Positions 1 through 5,191 of a DNA stretch of 5,196 bases are shown here, piece by piece. The notes beneath the pieces were generated by a model. That model was not told the DNA's origin. It searched no databases and was given only the letters and a program-made list of their open reading frames with translations. The position numbers were made by a program, and so were the translations under genes. The DNA is taken from assembly GCA_029858145.1 (NCBI GenBank), contig JAOUFP010000236.1:1-5196 (forward strand), written 5' to 3'. Numbering within the stretch: the first letter of the stretch is position 1; each line of letters starts with the position of its first letter. The DNA comes from Nitrospirota bacterium. Its GTDB lineage: Bacteria; Nitrospirota; Thermodesulfovibrionia; Thermodesulfovibrionales; UBA6898.

Positions 1-60
1 GGAGAAAGCCCATTCCGTTTGGGGCATCAATAAAAGGGATGTGACCCTGAATTTATTTGC

Positions 61-90
61 TTGACAATTAATTTTGTCATTGGCTACATT
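61..90 (+). promoter_or_regulatory. Sigma70-type promoter for the KaiC-like/HTH/cupin regulator gene
   Basis: A perfect -35 hexamer TTGACA lies at 61-66 and a 4/6 -10 hexamer TACATT at 85-90, separated by 18 bases. Transcription would start near 97, about 20 bases before the ATG at 117. The -35 box overlaps a perfect inverted repeat, listed separately. No sigma54 -24/-12 element is visible here. Assignment is by consensus match only. Confidence 0.6.
62..79. promoter_or_regulatory. Candidate operator: inverted repeat TGACAA-N6-TTGTCA over the -35 box
   Basis: The arms TGACAA (62-67) and TTGTCA (74-79) are exact reverse complements separated by six bases (TTAATT). The repeat covers five of the six -35 bases and part of the spacer, where a bound dimer would block RNA polymerase. 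The likeliest ligands are the HTH protein encoded just downstream (autoregulation) or NrpR, whose archaeal operators share the N6 spacing but use GGAA/TTCC arms. The ligand is inference; the symmetry is directly visible. Confidence 0.45.
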
Positions 91-116
91 TGAAGTACAA
101 TCGGTAACCGTTTGCC

Positions 117-1373
117 ATGTCAAAAGTATCCTCGGGCATCAGAGCATTAGACCAGCTGATCAATTTTCTTTATATCGGCGACAACGTGGTATGGGAAGTT
201 GATGCAGGAGCTTTCTATGATATTTTCATCCGTTCTTTTTTGCGGCAGACCTTTTCCGATTCACAGAAGGTCATCTACGTCAGCTTCAACAGATCGCCTC
301 AGAGTGTTCTTAATGAACTCAGGGATATCATCAAGACTGAGCAGTTCATATTTGTCGATTGTTTTACGGCAGGAAAAGGTAAAAACGATGCAACATTTGT
401 CAGATTTTATGACAATCCGGAGGACTTCAATGTCGTCAGGATCGAAAGCCCCAAAAATATCGATGAGTTCACTGCGACGCTGAACGAAATAGAGGACAGT
501 CTCCCCCCTGGTGCCCGCTACGTCTTCGACAGTCTCACCGGCATGCAGGATCTCTGGGGTGACGAAAATGTCACATATAAATTCTTTACCTACATGTGTC
601 CTCGTCTCTTTGACCTTGATACCGTTGCTTACTGGATACTGGAAAAAGAGGCCCACAGCCAGAAATTCAAGGCAAACCTGAGACACATCACCCAGGACGT
701 CTTCGATCTTTATGCGCGGCGGGATAAATTGTATATAAAGGCGATAAAGTTGTCGGGCAGACAGGACCGGGAAGCTTTTAAGCCGCATAGCTATGAAATT
801 TCAAACGATAGCGTAAAAATCGCTTCGCTCAAAAAAGAGCCCTCTACCGATCTCGGTTACAGGCTGAAGGAACTTCGGATAAGAGCTGGGCTGAGTCAGA
901 AAGACCTGGCCGACAAAGTGGATGTGACGCCAAGCTTCCTTTCCCAGTTGGAGAATAATCAGATCAGCCCTTCGCTGAATTCTTTTATCCAGATATGCAG
1001 AGCCCTCGGCGTGAGTGCCGCCCGGTTTCTGGAGGCTGAGCAAACAGCGACTTACCCCTGGCTTTTTCGAAAAGAGTCGGTTTCCGCACAATGCGCGCCT
1101 TTGGGAGACGGCGCCAGAGGGTATGGGATTGTAGGTGATGAAAAATTATCTGCCAGGGTAGTGGTAATACCGGCGGGAGTCATTTTGAGAAAGCATTTTC
1201 ATGCATCGAAAAGCCCCGAGTTCGTTTATGTGATAAGAGGCAGTGTATCGGTAACTATTGACGGCAAACAGGAAGTTCTGAATTCCGGGGATAGTGTTTA
1301 CCTAAAGGAGATTATGCCGGCACAGTGGAAGGGAGAAGGAGGTGATGAAACAGAACTGCTTGTAGTTTGGTAA
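117..1373 (+). CDS. Transcriptional regulator: degenerate KaiC/RecA-like domain + XRE helix-turn-helix + cupin
   Basis: This 418-residue protein is probably a cytoplasmic DNA-binding regulator in three parts. Residues 1-230 resemble a KaiC/RecA-like fold: the opening SGIRALDQL matches the family, and a Walker B-like strand RYVFDSLTG ends at D138. The P-loop is gone: after GDNVVW, where GxxxxGK[ST] should stand, the sequence is EVDAGAFYD (27-35), so ATP hydrolysis is unlikely. Residues 246-306 are an XRE/Cro-type helix-turn-helix (GLSQKDLADKVDVTPSFLSQLEN). Residues 345-418 are a cupin with G354, H360, H362, E368 and G375 in the metal-binding motif; the second motif has Q where a third His is usual. 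The ATG is the first start after an in-frame TAA at 105-107; no clear Shine-Dalgarno precedes it. It lies directly upstream of the glutamate synthase-like gene, so a role in controlling that gene is inferred. The cupin may sense a small molecule or metal. Confidence 0.85.
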   Translation: MSKVSSGIRALDQLINFLYIGDNVVWEVDAGAFYDIFIRSFLRQTFSDSQKVIYVSFNRSPQSVLNELRDIIKTEQFIFVDCFTAGKGKNDATFVRFYDNPEDFNVVRIESPKNIDEFTATLNEIEDSLPPGARYVFDSLTGMQDLWGDENVTYKFFTYMCPRLFDLDTVAYWILEKEAHSQKFKANLRHITQDVFDLYARRDKLYIKAIKLSGRQDREAFKPHSYEISNDSVKIASLKKEPSTDLGYRLKELRIRAGLSQKDLADKVDVTPSFLSQLENNQISPSLNSFIQICRALGVSAARFLEAEQTATYPWLFRKESVSAQCAPLGDGARGYGIVGDEKLSARVVVIPAGVILRKHFHASKSPEFVYVIRGSVSVTIDGKQEVLNSGDSVYLKEIMPAQWKGEGGDETELLVVW

Positions 1374-1407
1374 AATGTTGCCTGACAGCTTTTTTCGTTT
1401 GAAGAAG

Positions 1408-1434
1408 TGCGCGTGTTTTTTTTGTCCACGCGCA
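1408..1434 (+). other. GC-rich stem-loop after the regulator gene
   Basis: TGCGCGTG (1408-1415) pairs perfectly with CACGCGCA (1427-1434), giving 8 bp plus an outer G-T wobble. The 11-base loop contains eight consecutive T. The hairpin lies 35 bases past the stop codon, so it may end or attenuate transcription of the first gene. It is not a textbook intrinsic terminator, because the T-run is in the loop and the sequence after the stem (TTACAAATACTT) has no continuous T-tract. It could equally be an RNA-processing or mRNA-stability element. Confidence 0.4.
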
Positions 1435-1502
1435 TTACAAATACTTAATTATGTTGGGCGGAAGTTTAGTAGTACTTAATCGGGAGGTGTAAGGATATAT
1501 TG

Positions 1503-1562
1503 ATGATCAGTGGAATAAATCGAAACGCAGGCTTTAATAATTATCCATGGAGGAAAAAATGA
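1503..1562 (+). CDS. Possible 19-codon leader ORF overlapping the glutamate synthase start
   Basis: An ATG at 1503 opens a frame encoding MISGINRNAGFNNYPWRKK. Its TGA stop (1560-1562) overlaps the preferred ATG of the next gene (1559-1561) as ATGA. AAGGA at 1491-1495 gives a Shine-Dalgarno at 7-base spacing, and a stronger GGAGG lies further up at 1483-1487. The arrangement would allow translational coupling to the enzyme. The peptide has no run of a single amino acid that would suggest classical attenuation, and I recognise no family. An ORF this short can arise by chance; the ATGA overlap and Shine-Dalgarno are the only support. Confidence 0.3.
   Translation: MISGINRNAGFNNYPWRKK
1549..1553 (+). 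promoter_or_regulatory. Ribosome binding site that sets the glutamate synthase start at 1559
   Basis: GGAGG sits five bases before the ATG at 1559. An in-frame ATG at 1547 would place this Shine-Dalgarno inside the coding sequence and has only AT-rich sequence before it. The start is therefore better placed at 1559, four codons downstream. Confidence 0.75.
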
Positions 1563-3208
1563 ATTTACAACAACCGAATGCAAATGATGCAACGAGAACT
1601 ACGAACCGTTCAAGAAGTGTTTCACCCATGAGTGGAATTTGCACACGCTGTATTGACGGGTGCAGAGGAAACTGTGAGATCTTTAAGTCGACATTCAGAG
1701 GCAGGGAGTTACTGTATCCGGGACCTTTTGGCACCATAACCGCGGGAGGTGACAAGAATTATCCTGTCGACTATTCTCATCTGAATATTCAGGGGTATGC
1801 GTTTGGCGCCAAAGGCCTTCCGGAAGGACAAAAGGGCGACCCTGATACCGCCAGATTTCCGAATGTCAATACTGAAACCGCCTATGGCTGGGACAAAAAA
1901 GTAAAGATGAAAGTGCCGATCTTTACCGGCGCGCTCGGCTCGACTGAAATCGCCCGCAGGAACTGGGAACATTTTTCGATAGGAGCTGCCATTTCAGGTG
2001 TGACTATTGTCTGTGGTGAAAATGTCTGCGGCATTGATCCGGAGCTTGAATTGAACAGCAATAATAAGGTAGTCAAAGCACCGGATATGGACCGCAGGCT
2101 TGAGCTGTACCGTCGCTATCATCAGGGATATGGCGAGATTCTCGTACAGATGAATGTTGAAGATACCCGTTTGGGAGTGGCTGAATACCTCATTGATAAG
2201 CACGGCCTCGAGACGATTGAACTGAAATGGGGACAGGGCGCAAAGTGTATTGGCGGAGAAATAAAGGTCAACTCCATGGAGCGAGCTCTTGAGTTGCAGA
2301 AGCGCGGTTACATTGTGACTCCTGACCCGTCTGATCCTGTGGTGCAGGCTGCATTCAAAGACACGGCGATTAAAGAATTCGAACGGCACAGCAGACTCGG
2401 ATTCATAGATGAAGTTGACTTTTACGCTGAAGTCGGCAGACTGCGGAAACTCGGTTTCAAGCGGATCACATTGAAGACCGGGGCTTACGGGCTGCGTGAA
2501 CTGGCCATGGCCATTAAGTGGAGTTCCAGGGCAGGGATCGATTTGCTCACCATCGACGGTGCTCCCGGCGGCACCGGCATGAGCCCCTGGCGCATGATGG
2601 AAGAATGGGGTATGCCCTCGCTCTATCTGCATGCGGCAGCATATGAGTTCGCCCAGATTCTGGAAGACCAGGGTGAGCGTGCGCCCGATCTCGCTTTTGC
2701 GGGCGGCTTTAGCAGTGAAGATGGCATATTCAAAGCGCTGGCGTTAGGTGCTCCGTTTACCAAGGCTGTCTGCATGGGACGTGCCCTGATGATCCCCGGC
2801 ATGGTCGGCAAAAACATTGCGCTATGGATGAAAGAAAATGATCTCCCGAAATCCGTAAGCGAGTATGGCTCCACGGTTGAAGAAATCTTCGTCAACTACG
2901 AGGAAGTAAAACAGCTCGTCGGCAACGAGGAGATCAAGAACATCCCGCTCGGAGCAATCGGCATTTACAGCTATTCCCAGAAGATCAGGGTAGGACTGCA
3001 GCAGTTGATGGCGGGCGCCCGCTGCTTTAATGTCCCTTCGATTACGAGAAATGAGATCATGTCCCTTACCGAGGAATGCGCCAGAGTTACCGGAATTCCC
3101 TATCTGATGGAAGCTTACAGGGACGAAGCGATTGAAATTCTTAAAGGAAACGGTGCTGTTGCAAATCGCAAGCGGAAGTCTAAAGAGAAAGCCTTCGCAG
3201 CGAAATGA
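1559..3208 (+). CDS. FMN-binding glutamate synthase-family protein (archaeal-type GltB-like)
   Basis: This 549-residue protein matches the FMN-binding central domain of glutamate synthase, which converts 2-oxoglutarate and ammonia to glutamate. Visible core motifs are VPIFTGALGST (119-129), DGAPGGTGMSP (333-343; compare DGGTGASP in classical GltB) and AGGFSSEDG, followed by ALGA and the VCMGRAL phosphate-binding region (381-414). Unlike full-length bacterial GltB of about 1,500 residues, it lacks the N-terminal glutamine amidotransferase domain and the beta-helix. The usual Cys set after the FMN domain, which binds [3Fe-4S], is missing. Four cysteines instead cluster near the N-terminus (C28, C31, C35, C39; CX2CX3CX3C) and may hold an Fe-S cluster or metal. 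The C-terminus is a Lys/Arg-rich tail. No GltD partner is in the window, so the electron donor and the source of ammonia are unknown. PII and NrpR neighbours support a nitrogen role. A related reaction such as N-methylglutamate synthesis cannot be excluded. Confidence 0.88.
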   Translation: MNLQQPNANDATRTTNRSRSVSPMSGICTRCIDGCRGNCEIFKSTFRGRELLYPGPFGTITAGGDKNYPVDYSHLNIQGYAFGAKGLPEGQKGDPDTARFPNVNTETAYGWDKKVKMKVPIFTGALGSTEIARRNWEHFSIGAAISGVTIVCGENVCGIDPELELNSNNKVVKAPDMDRRLELYRRYHQGYGEILVQMNVEDTRLGVAEYLIDKHGLETIELKWGQGAKCIGGEIKVNSMERALELQKRGYIVTPDPSDPVVQAAFKDTAIKEFERHSRLGFIDEVDFYAEVGRLRKLGFKRITLKTGAYGLRELAMAIKWSSRAGIDLLTIDGAPGGTGMSPWRMMEEWGMPSLYLHAAAYEFAQILEDQGERAPDLAFAGGFSSEDGIFKALALGAPFTKAVCMGRALMIPGMVGKNIALWMKENDLPKSVSEYGSTVEEIFVNYEEVKQLVGNEEIKNIPLGAIGIYSYSQKIRVGLQQLMAGARCFNVPSITRNEIMSLTEECARVTGIPYLMEAYRDEAIEILKGNGAVANRKRKSKEKAFAAK

Positions 3209-3233
3209 GATTATGCCGGTGATGTGTCAGAGG

Positions 3234-3248
3234 CTGTTTTAAAAACAG
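3234..3248. repeat. Near-continuous palindrome CTGTTTT-A-AAAACAG upstream of nrpR
   Basis: Seven-base arms CTGTTTT (3234-3240) and AAAACAG (3242-3248) are exact reverse complements around a single A. The repeat sits 26 bases past the glutamate synthase stop and about 110 bases before the nrpR start. It could be an operator for NrpR autoregulation or the base of a weak hairpin. No convincing -35/-10 pair was found beside it, so a promoter here is not claimed. Confidence 0.35.
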
Positions 3249-3299
3249 GGCTGAACAGACACGTTTTCCAGGCAGGTCTCAGCTCTCGTGGGCAGTATT

Positions 3300-3334
3300 T
3301 GCCGTCCGGTCCGGTGCTTCCGGACCGGGCGGCA
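3300..3334 (+). other. Strong 15-bp hairpin in the nrpR leader
   Basis: Bases 3300-3314 pair with 3320-3334 around the five-base loop TGCTT. The 15-bp stem is almost all G-C with one G-T wobble. No T-tract follows on either strand, so it is not a standard intrinsic terminator. It ends 12 bases before the nrpR Shine-Dalgarno. It may separate expression of glutamate synthase from nrpR-PII (mRNA 3'-end protection, Rho-dependent end) or modulate nrpR translation. Confidence 0.6.
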
Positions 3335-3356
3335 CTGATGAAATGAAGGGGAAATG

Positions 3357-4343
3357 ATGAATAAGACAATGGCTGCTATTCTCAGAGTACTGGATGGAAC
3401 ATCGGACATTACCGGTTCGCGCGAGATCGCGAAGAAACTCAGATTCCACGGTGTTGAACTCACCGAAAGGACAGTTCGCTATCACATGAAGATCCTTGAT
3501 GAGCGGGGCTACACGGAAGTTTTCGGGAAAGAGGGAAGACGGATTACTGCGAAGGGAAGGATCGAGTTGCAGCATGCCCTCGTGTCCGACAAAGTGGGCT
3601 TTGTAATAGGCAGGATCGAGACCCTCTCGTATCTGACCACTCTTGACCTCAGAACCATGGAAGGCACAGTAATCCTCAACGTGTCGTTTATTCCCGAAGA
3701 GAGGATACGGGAGGCCCTGACAGTCCTTCGGAAAGTGATGGCCTCTCCCTTCGCGATGTGCGACAGGCTGGTTCTTGCCAGAGCCGGTGAGCGCATCGGG
3801 GACATTACGGTCCCCTGCGGTACGATCGGATTTGGCACTATTTGCAGTGTTACTATTAACGGTATTTTCCTCAAGGCAGGCATACCGGTCACCTCCCGCT
3901 TTGGCGGGATACTGGAAACAAAAGAGAAAAGACCTTCACGGTTTGTAGCGCTGATAAGCTATGAGGGATCTTCGCTGGACCCCCTCGAAATATTCATCCG
4001 CGGGAAGATGACAGACGTGTCTGGTAGTGTGAACGGAGGCACGGGAAGGATCTTGGCAAGTTTCAGAGAGATCCCGGCGGTCTGTCGCGACGAAGCAATC
4101 GCTATTTCGGAAAAAATGTCAGAAAGCGGCATTGGCGGCGTTCTTCTCGTCGGCAATCCCAACGGCCCCCTGCTGGGTGTTCCAGTGGGATTCGACAAGG
4201 CAGGAATGGCGGTTGTCGGAGGCTTAAATCCCATCGCTGCGCTTGAGGAAGCCGGCGTCCCTACCGAGAGCAAGGCCATGTCAGTGCTTGTTGACTTTGC
4301 AGCACTTAAAAAAATCGATTCTATAGAGGGAGATTTACCGTGA
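3357..4343 (+). CDS. nrpR: NrpR-family nitrogen regulatory repressor (winged helix + one NrpR domain)
   Basis: This protein belongs to the NrpR family. In methanogenic archaea NrpR represses nif, glnA and other nitrogen genes and is released from DNA by 2-oxoglutarate. Residues 1-70 form a winged helix (ITGSREIAKKLRFHGVELTERTVRYHMKILDERGY, recognition helix around TERTVRYHMKIL). From about residue 75 to the end lies one NrpR domain (DUF128), recognisable by GTIGFGTICSVTINGIFLKAGIPV, SFREIPA and GVPVGFDKAGMAVVGGLNPIAALEE. Methanococcus NrpR has two such domains in tandem (about 540 residues); this protein has one, so it presumably works as a dimer or larger oligomer. AAGGGG at 3346-3351 is too close to the ATG at 3354 and better spaced for the ATG at 3357, giving 328 residues. 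The stop overlaps the PII start. No archaeal-type GGAA-N6-TTCC operator was found in the intergenic regions, so its target sites here are unknown. Confidence 0.9.
   Translation: MNKTMAAILRVLDGTSDITGSREIAKKLRFHGVELTERTVRYHMKILDERGYTEVFGKEGRRITAKGRIELQHALVSDKVGFVIGRIETLSYLTTLDLRTMEGTVILNVSFIPEERIREALTVLRKVMASPFAMCDRLVLARAGERIGDITVPCGTIGFGTICSVTINGIFLKAGIPVTSRFGGILETKEKRPSRFVALISYEGSSLDPLEIFIRGKMTDVSGSVNGGTGRILASFREIPAVCRDEAIAISEKMSESGIGGVLLVGNPNGPLLGVPVGFDKAGMAVVGGLNPIAALEEAGVPTESKAMSVLVDFAALKKIDSIEGDLP
4326..4332 (+). promoter_or_regulatory. Ribosome binding site within nrpR for the GTG start of PII
   Basis: GAGGGAG lies inside the last codons of nrpR, seven bases before the GTG at 4340. The GTG overlaps the nrpR TGA stop as GTGA, so PII translation is probably coupled to nrpR translation by stop-start reinitiation. 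The Shine-Dalgarno and the start of the PII fold (MKKIEAIIKPFKLDEVK) together fix this non-ATG start. Confidence 0.75.
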
Positions 4344-4681
4344 AGAAGATCGAGGCAATCATAAAGCCTTTTAAACTTGATGAAGTAAAAGACGCACTGA
4401 CAGAATTGGGCATACAGGGCATGACGATAAGCGATGTAAAGGGCTTTGGGCGACAAAAGGCGCACACAGAACTCTACAGGGGAGCGGAATACGTGGTGGA
4501 TTTTGTGCCGAAGATCAAGATTGAAATGATAATACCCGACGTCCTGCTGAAGGATGTTGTCAGGACAATTGAGCAACAGGCGAAAACCGGAAGGATCGGC
4601 GACGGCAAGATATTTATCTATGATATTGAAGATGCGGTAAGGATAAGGACCGGACAGAGAGGAGAGGGGTCGATTAGTTGA
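4340..4681 (+). CDS. glnB: PII nitrogen signal-transduction protein (GlnB/GlnK)
   Basis: This trimeric cytoplasmic signalling protein binds ATP/ADP and 2-oxoglutarate and controls targets such as AmtB, glutamine synthetase adenylylation or NtrB. Its 113 residues match the usual length of about 112. The fold starts MKKIEAIIKPFKLDEVKDAL. The T-loop carries the uridylylation signature YRGAEY with Y51, and Q39 and K58 are present. The nucleotide-binding segment TGRIGDGKIF (83-92) keeps G87 and K90, and R101 and R103 follow. All the residues expected of a functional, uridylylatable PII are there, which implies a GlnD elsewhere in the genome. The GTG start overlaps nrpR by four bases, so the two 2-oxoglutarate sensors are made together. 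GlnB and GlnK cannot be told apart from sequence alone; no amtB or glnA is seen beside it. Confidence 0.95.
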   Translation: MKKIEAIIKPFKLDEVKDALTELGIQGMTISDVKGFGRQKAHTELYRGAEYVVDFVPKIKIEMIIPDVLLKDVVRTIEQQAKTGRIGDGKIFIYDIEDAVRIRTGQRGEGSIS

Positions 4682-4775
4682 CGCTGATGCCGGGGACGGC
4701 GCCCTTTAAGAGCCTGAGACGTTATGCGAAATCGTCATAGGAAGTGGAATTTTATTGTGCAGGAAATGTGCGGAG

Positions 4776-4832
4776 GTCACCTGAGCTTCCGGGTGGTACG
4801 GTATACATATGGATGCTCATATCCCGGGTGAC
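4776..4832 (+). other. Long imperfect hairpin in the leader of the last gene (candidate structured RNA)
   Basis: GTCACC (4776-4781) pairs with GGTGAC (4827-4832). Directly inside it, TGAGC (4782-4786) pairs with GCTCA (4815-4819), and TCC (4788-4790) with GGA (4811-4813) across a T-T mismatch. A seven-base bulge (4820-4826) interrupts the 3' side, and the terminal loop is about 20 bases. CCGGGTG occurs twice (4789-4795, 4824-4830), giving a possible alternative pairing of CCGGG with CCCGG. It lies 36 bases before the Shine-Dalgarno of the 84-residue gene. I recognise no known riboswitch. Transcription across it is assumed. Confidence 0.4.
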
Positions 4833-4882
4833 TACATAATGGATCAACTAAGCAGAACAATTTAGAGTGAGGAGGATTTTTT

Positions 4883-5137
4883 ATGGCAGATCAGTTATTC
4901 GATGGCGTGCATCCCTCTCCCGGTCAGCTGTGGAGGAATATACGTACCGGAGATCTTTTGTTTATCTATAAGAAAAACGGACAGATCGAGGGTGTGTTTG
5001 GAGATGGAAGGAAGAAGGCAGATATTGAAGTAATGAAAATCGGTAGCAAAACAGACGGCTGGAAATGTGTTTACAACCGGCACAGGGTTGATGATTCCGG
5101 TGCAGATACGGATGCGTATGAATTTCGGGCGTTGTGA
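4883..5137 (+). CDS. Small protein of unknown function (84 residues)
   Basis: I do not recognise a family. A strong Shine-Dalgarno GAGGAGG (4869-4875) sits seven bases before the ATG, which supports a real, well-translated gene. The product is soluble and charged, with no signal peptide or membrane segment. Its middle, PGQLWRNIRTGDLLFIYKKNGQIEGVFG (about 13-40), alternates short hydrophobic stretches with turns, suggesting a small beta-sheet or barrel domain. A KK-rich segment (44-45) and a single Cys (C62) follow, and the C-terminus is acidic (VDDSGADTDAYEF). It is separated from PII by 201 bases with a structured leader, so it is probably not in the nrpR-PII transcript. Nothing in the sequence ties it to nitrogen control except location. 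Confidence 0.7.
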   Translation: MADQLFDGVHPSPGQLWRNIRTGDLLFIYKKNGQIEGVFGDGRKKADIEVMKIGSKTDGWKCVYNRHRVDDSGADTDAYEFRAL

Positions 5138-5147
5138 TCATCATATG

Positions 5148-5191
5148 TGAGAGAGGCTCCCTTTCTCATTTTGACATTGGAATGAGAGGGG
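5148..5191 (+). other. Two mutually exclusive hairpins after the last gene
   Basis: Segment CCTTTCTCA (5160-5168) can pair upstream with TGAGAGAGG (5148-5156; 9 bp, one G-T wobble, 3-base loop). It can also pair downstream with TGAGAGGGG (5183-5191), extended by TT/AA to 11 bp with two wobbles and a 10-base loop. The two outer segments are 8/9 identical direct repeats. The element starts 11 bases past the stop. It may be a terminator, an attenuator of a gene beyond the window, or a REP-like repeat; the window ends before a T-tract could be seen. Confidence 0.4.

Noticed and set aside
81..96. Sigma54-like TGGC element near the first gene
   Set aside because: TGGC is present, but the invariant GC of the -12 box is missing at the required spacing, and a good sigma70 promoter occupies the same place.
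261..788. 175-codon open frame on the minus strand within the first gene
   Set aside because: It overlaps the KaiC-like domain coding region and has no supporting motif, so it is treated as a shadow.
1422..1449. Promoter for the glutamate synthase gene: TTGTCC (1422-1427) with CTTAAT (1444-1449)
   Set aside because: Both boxes match only 4/6 and the -35 lies within the hairpin, so the evidence is too weak to annotate a promoter.
1442..1480. Direct repeat TACTTAAT at 1442-1449 and 1473-1480, 31 bases apart, upstream of the glutamate synthase gene
   Set aside because: The spacing would suit a paired operator, but a repeated AT-rich 8-mer in a gap of this size is plausible by chance and its flanks do not match.
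1374..1558. Archaeal NrpR operator GGAA-N6-TTCC upstream of the glutamate synthase or nrpR genes
   Set aside because: I looked for GGAA and TTCC at six-base spacing in the intergenic regions and found no match, so no NrpR site is annotated.
1816..1827. Perfect 12-base palindrome CCTTCCGGAAGG
   Set aside because: It lies within the glutamate synthase coding sequence and fits the codons for Gly-Leu-Pro-Glu-Gly, with no sign of regulatory use.
1994..2632. 212-codon open frame on the minus strand inside the glutamate synthase-like gene
   Set aside because: It lies wholly antisense to a gene with clear FMN-domain motifs, and its translation shows no recognisable domain.
3959..4576. 205-codon open frame on the minus strand across nrpR and PII
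   Set aside because: It is antisense to two well-recognised genes; both carry full family motifs and the frame has none.
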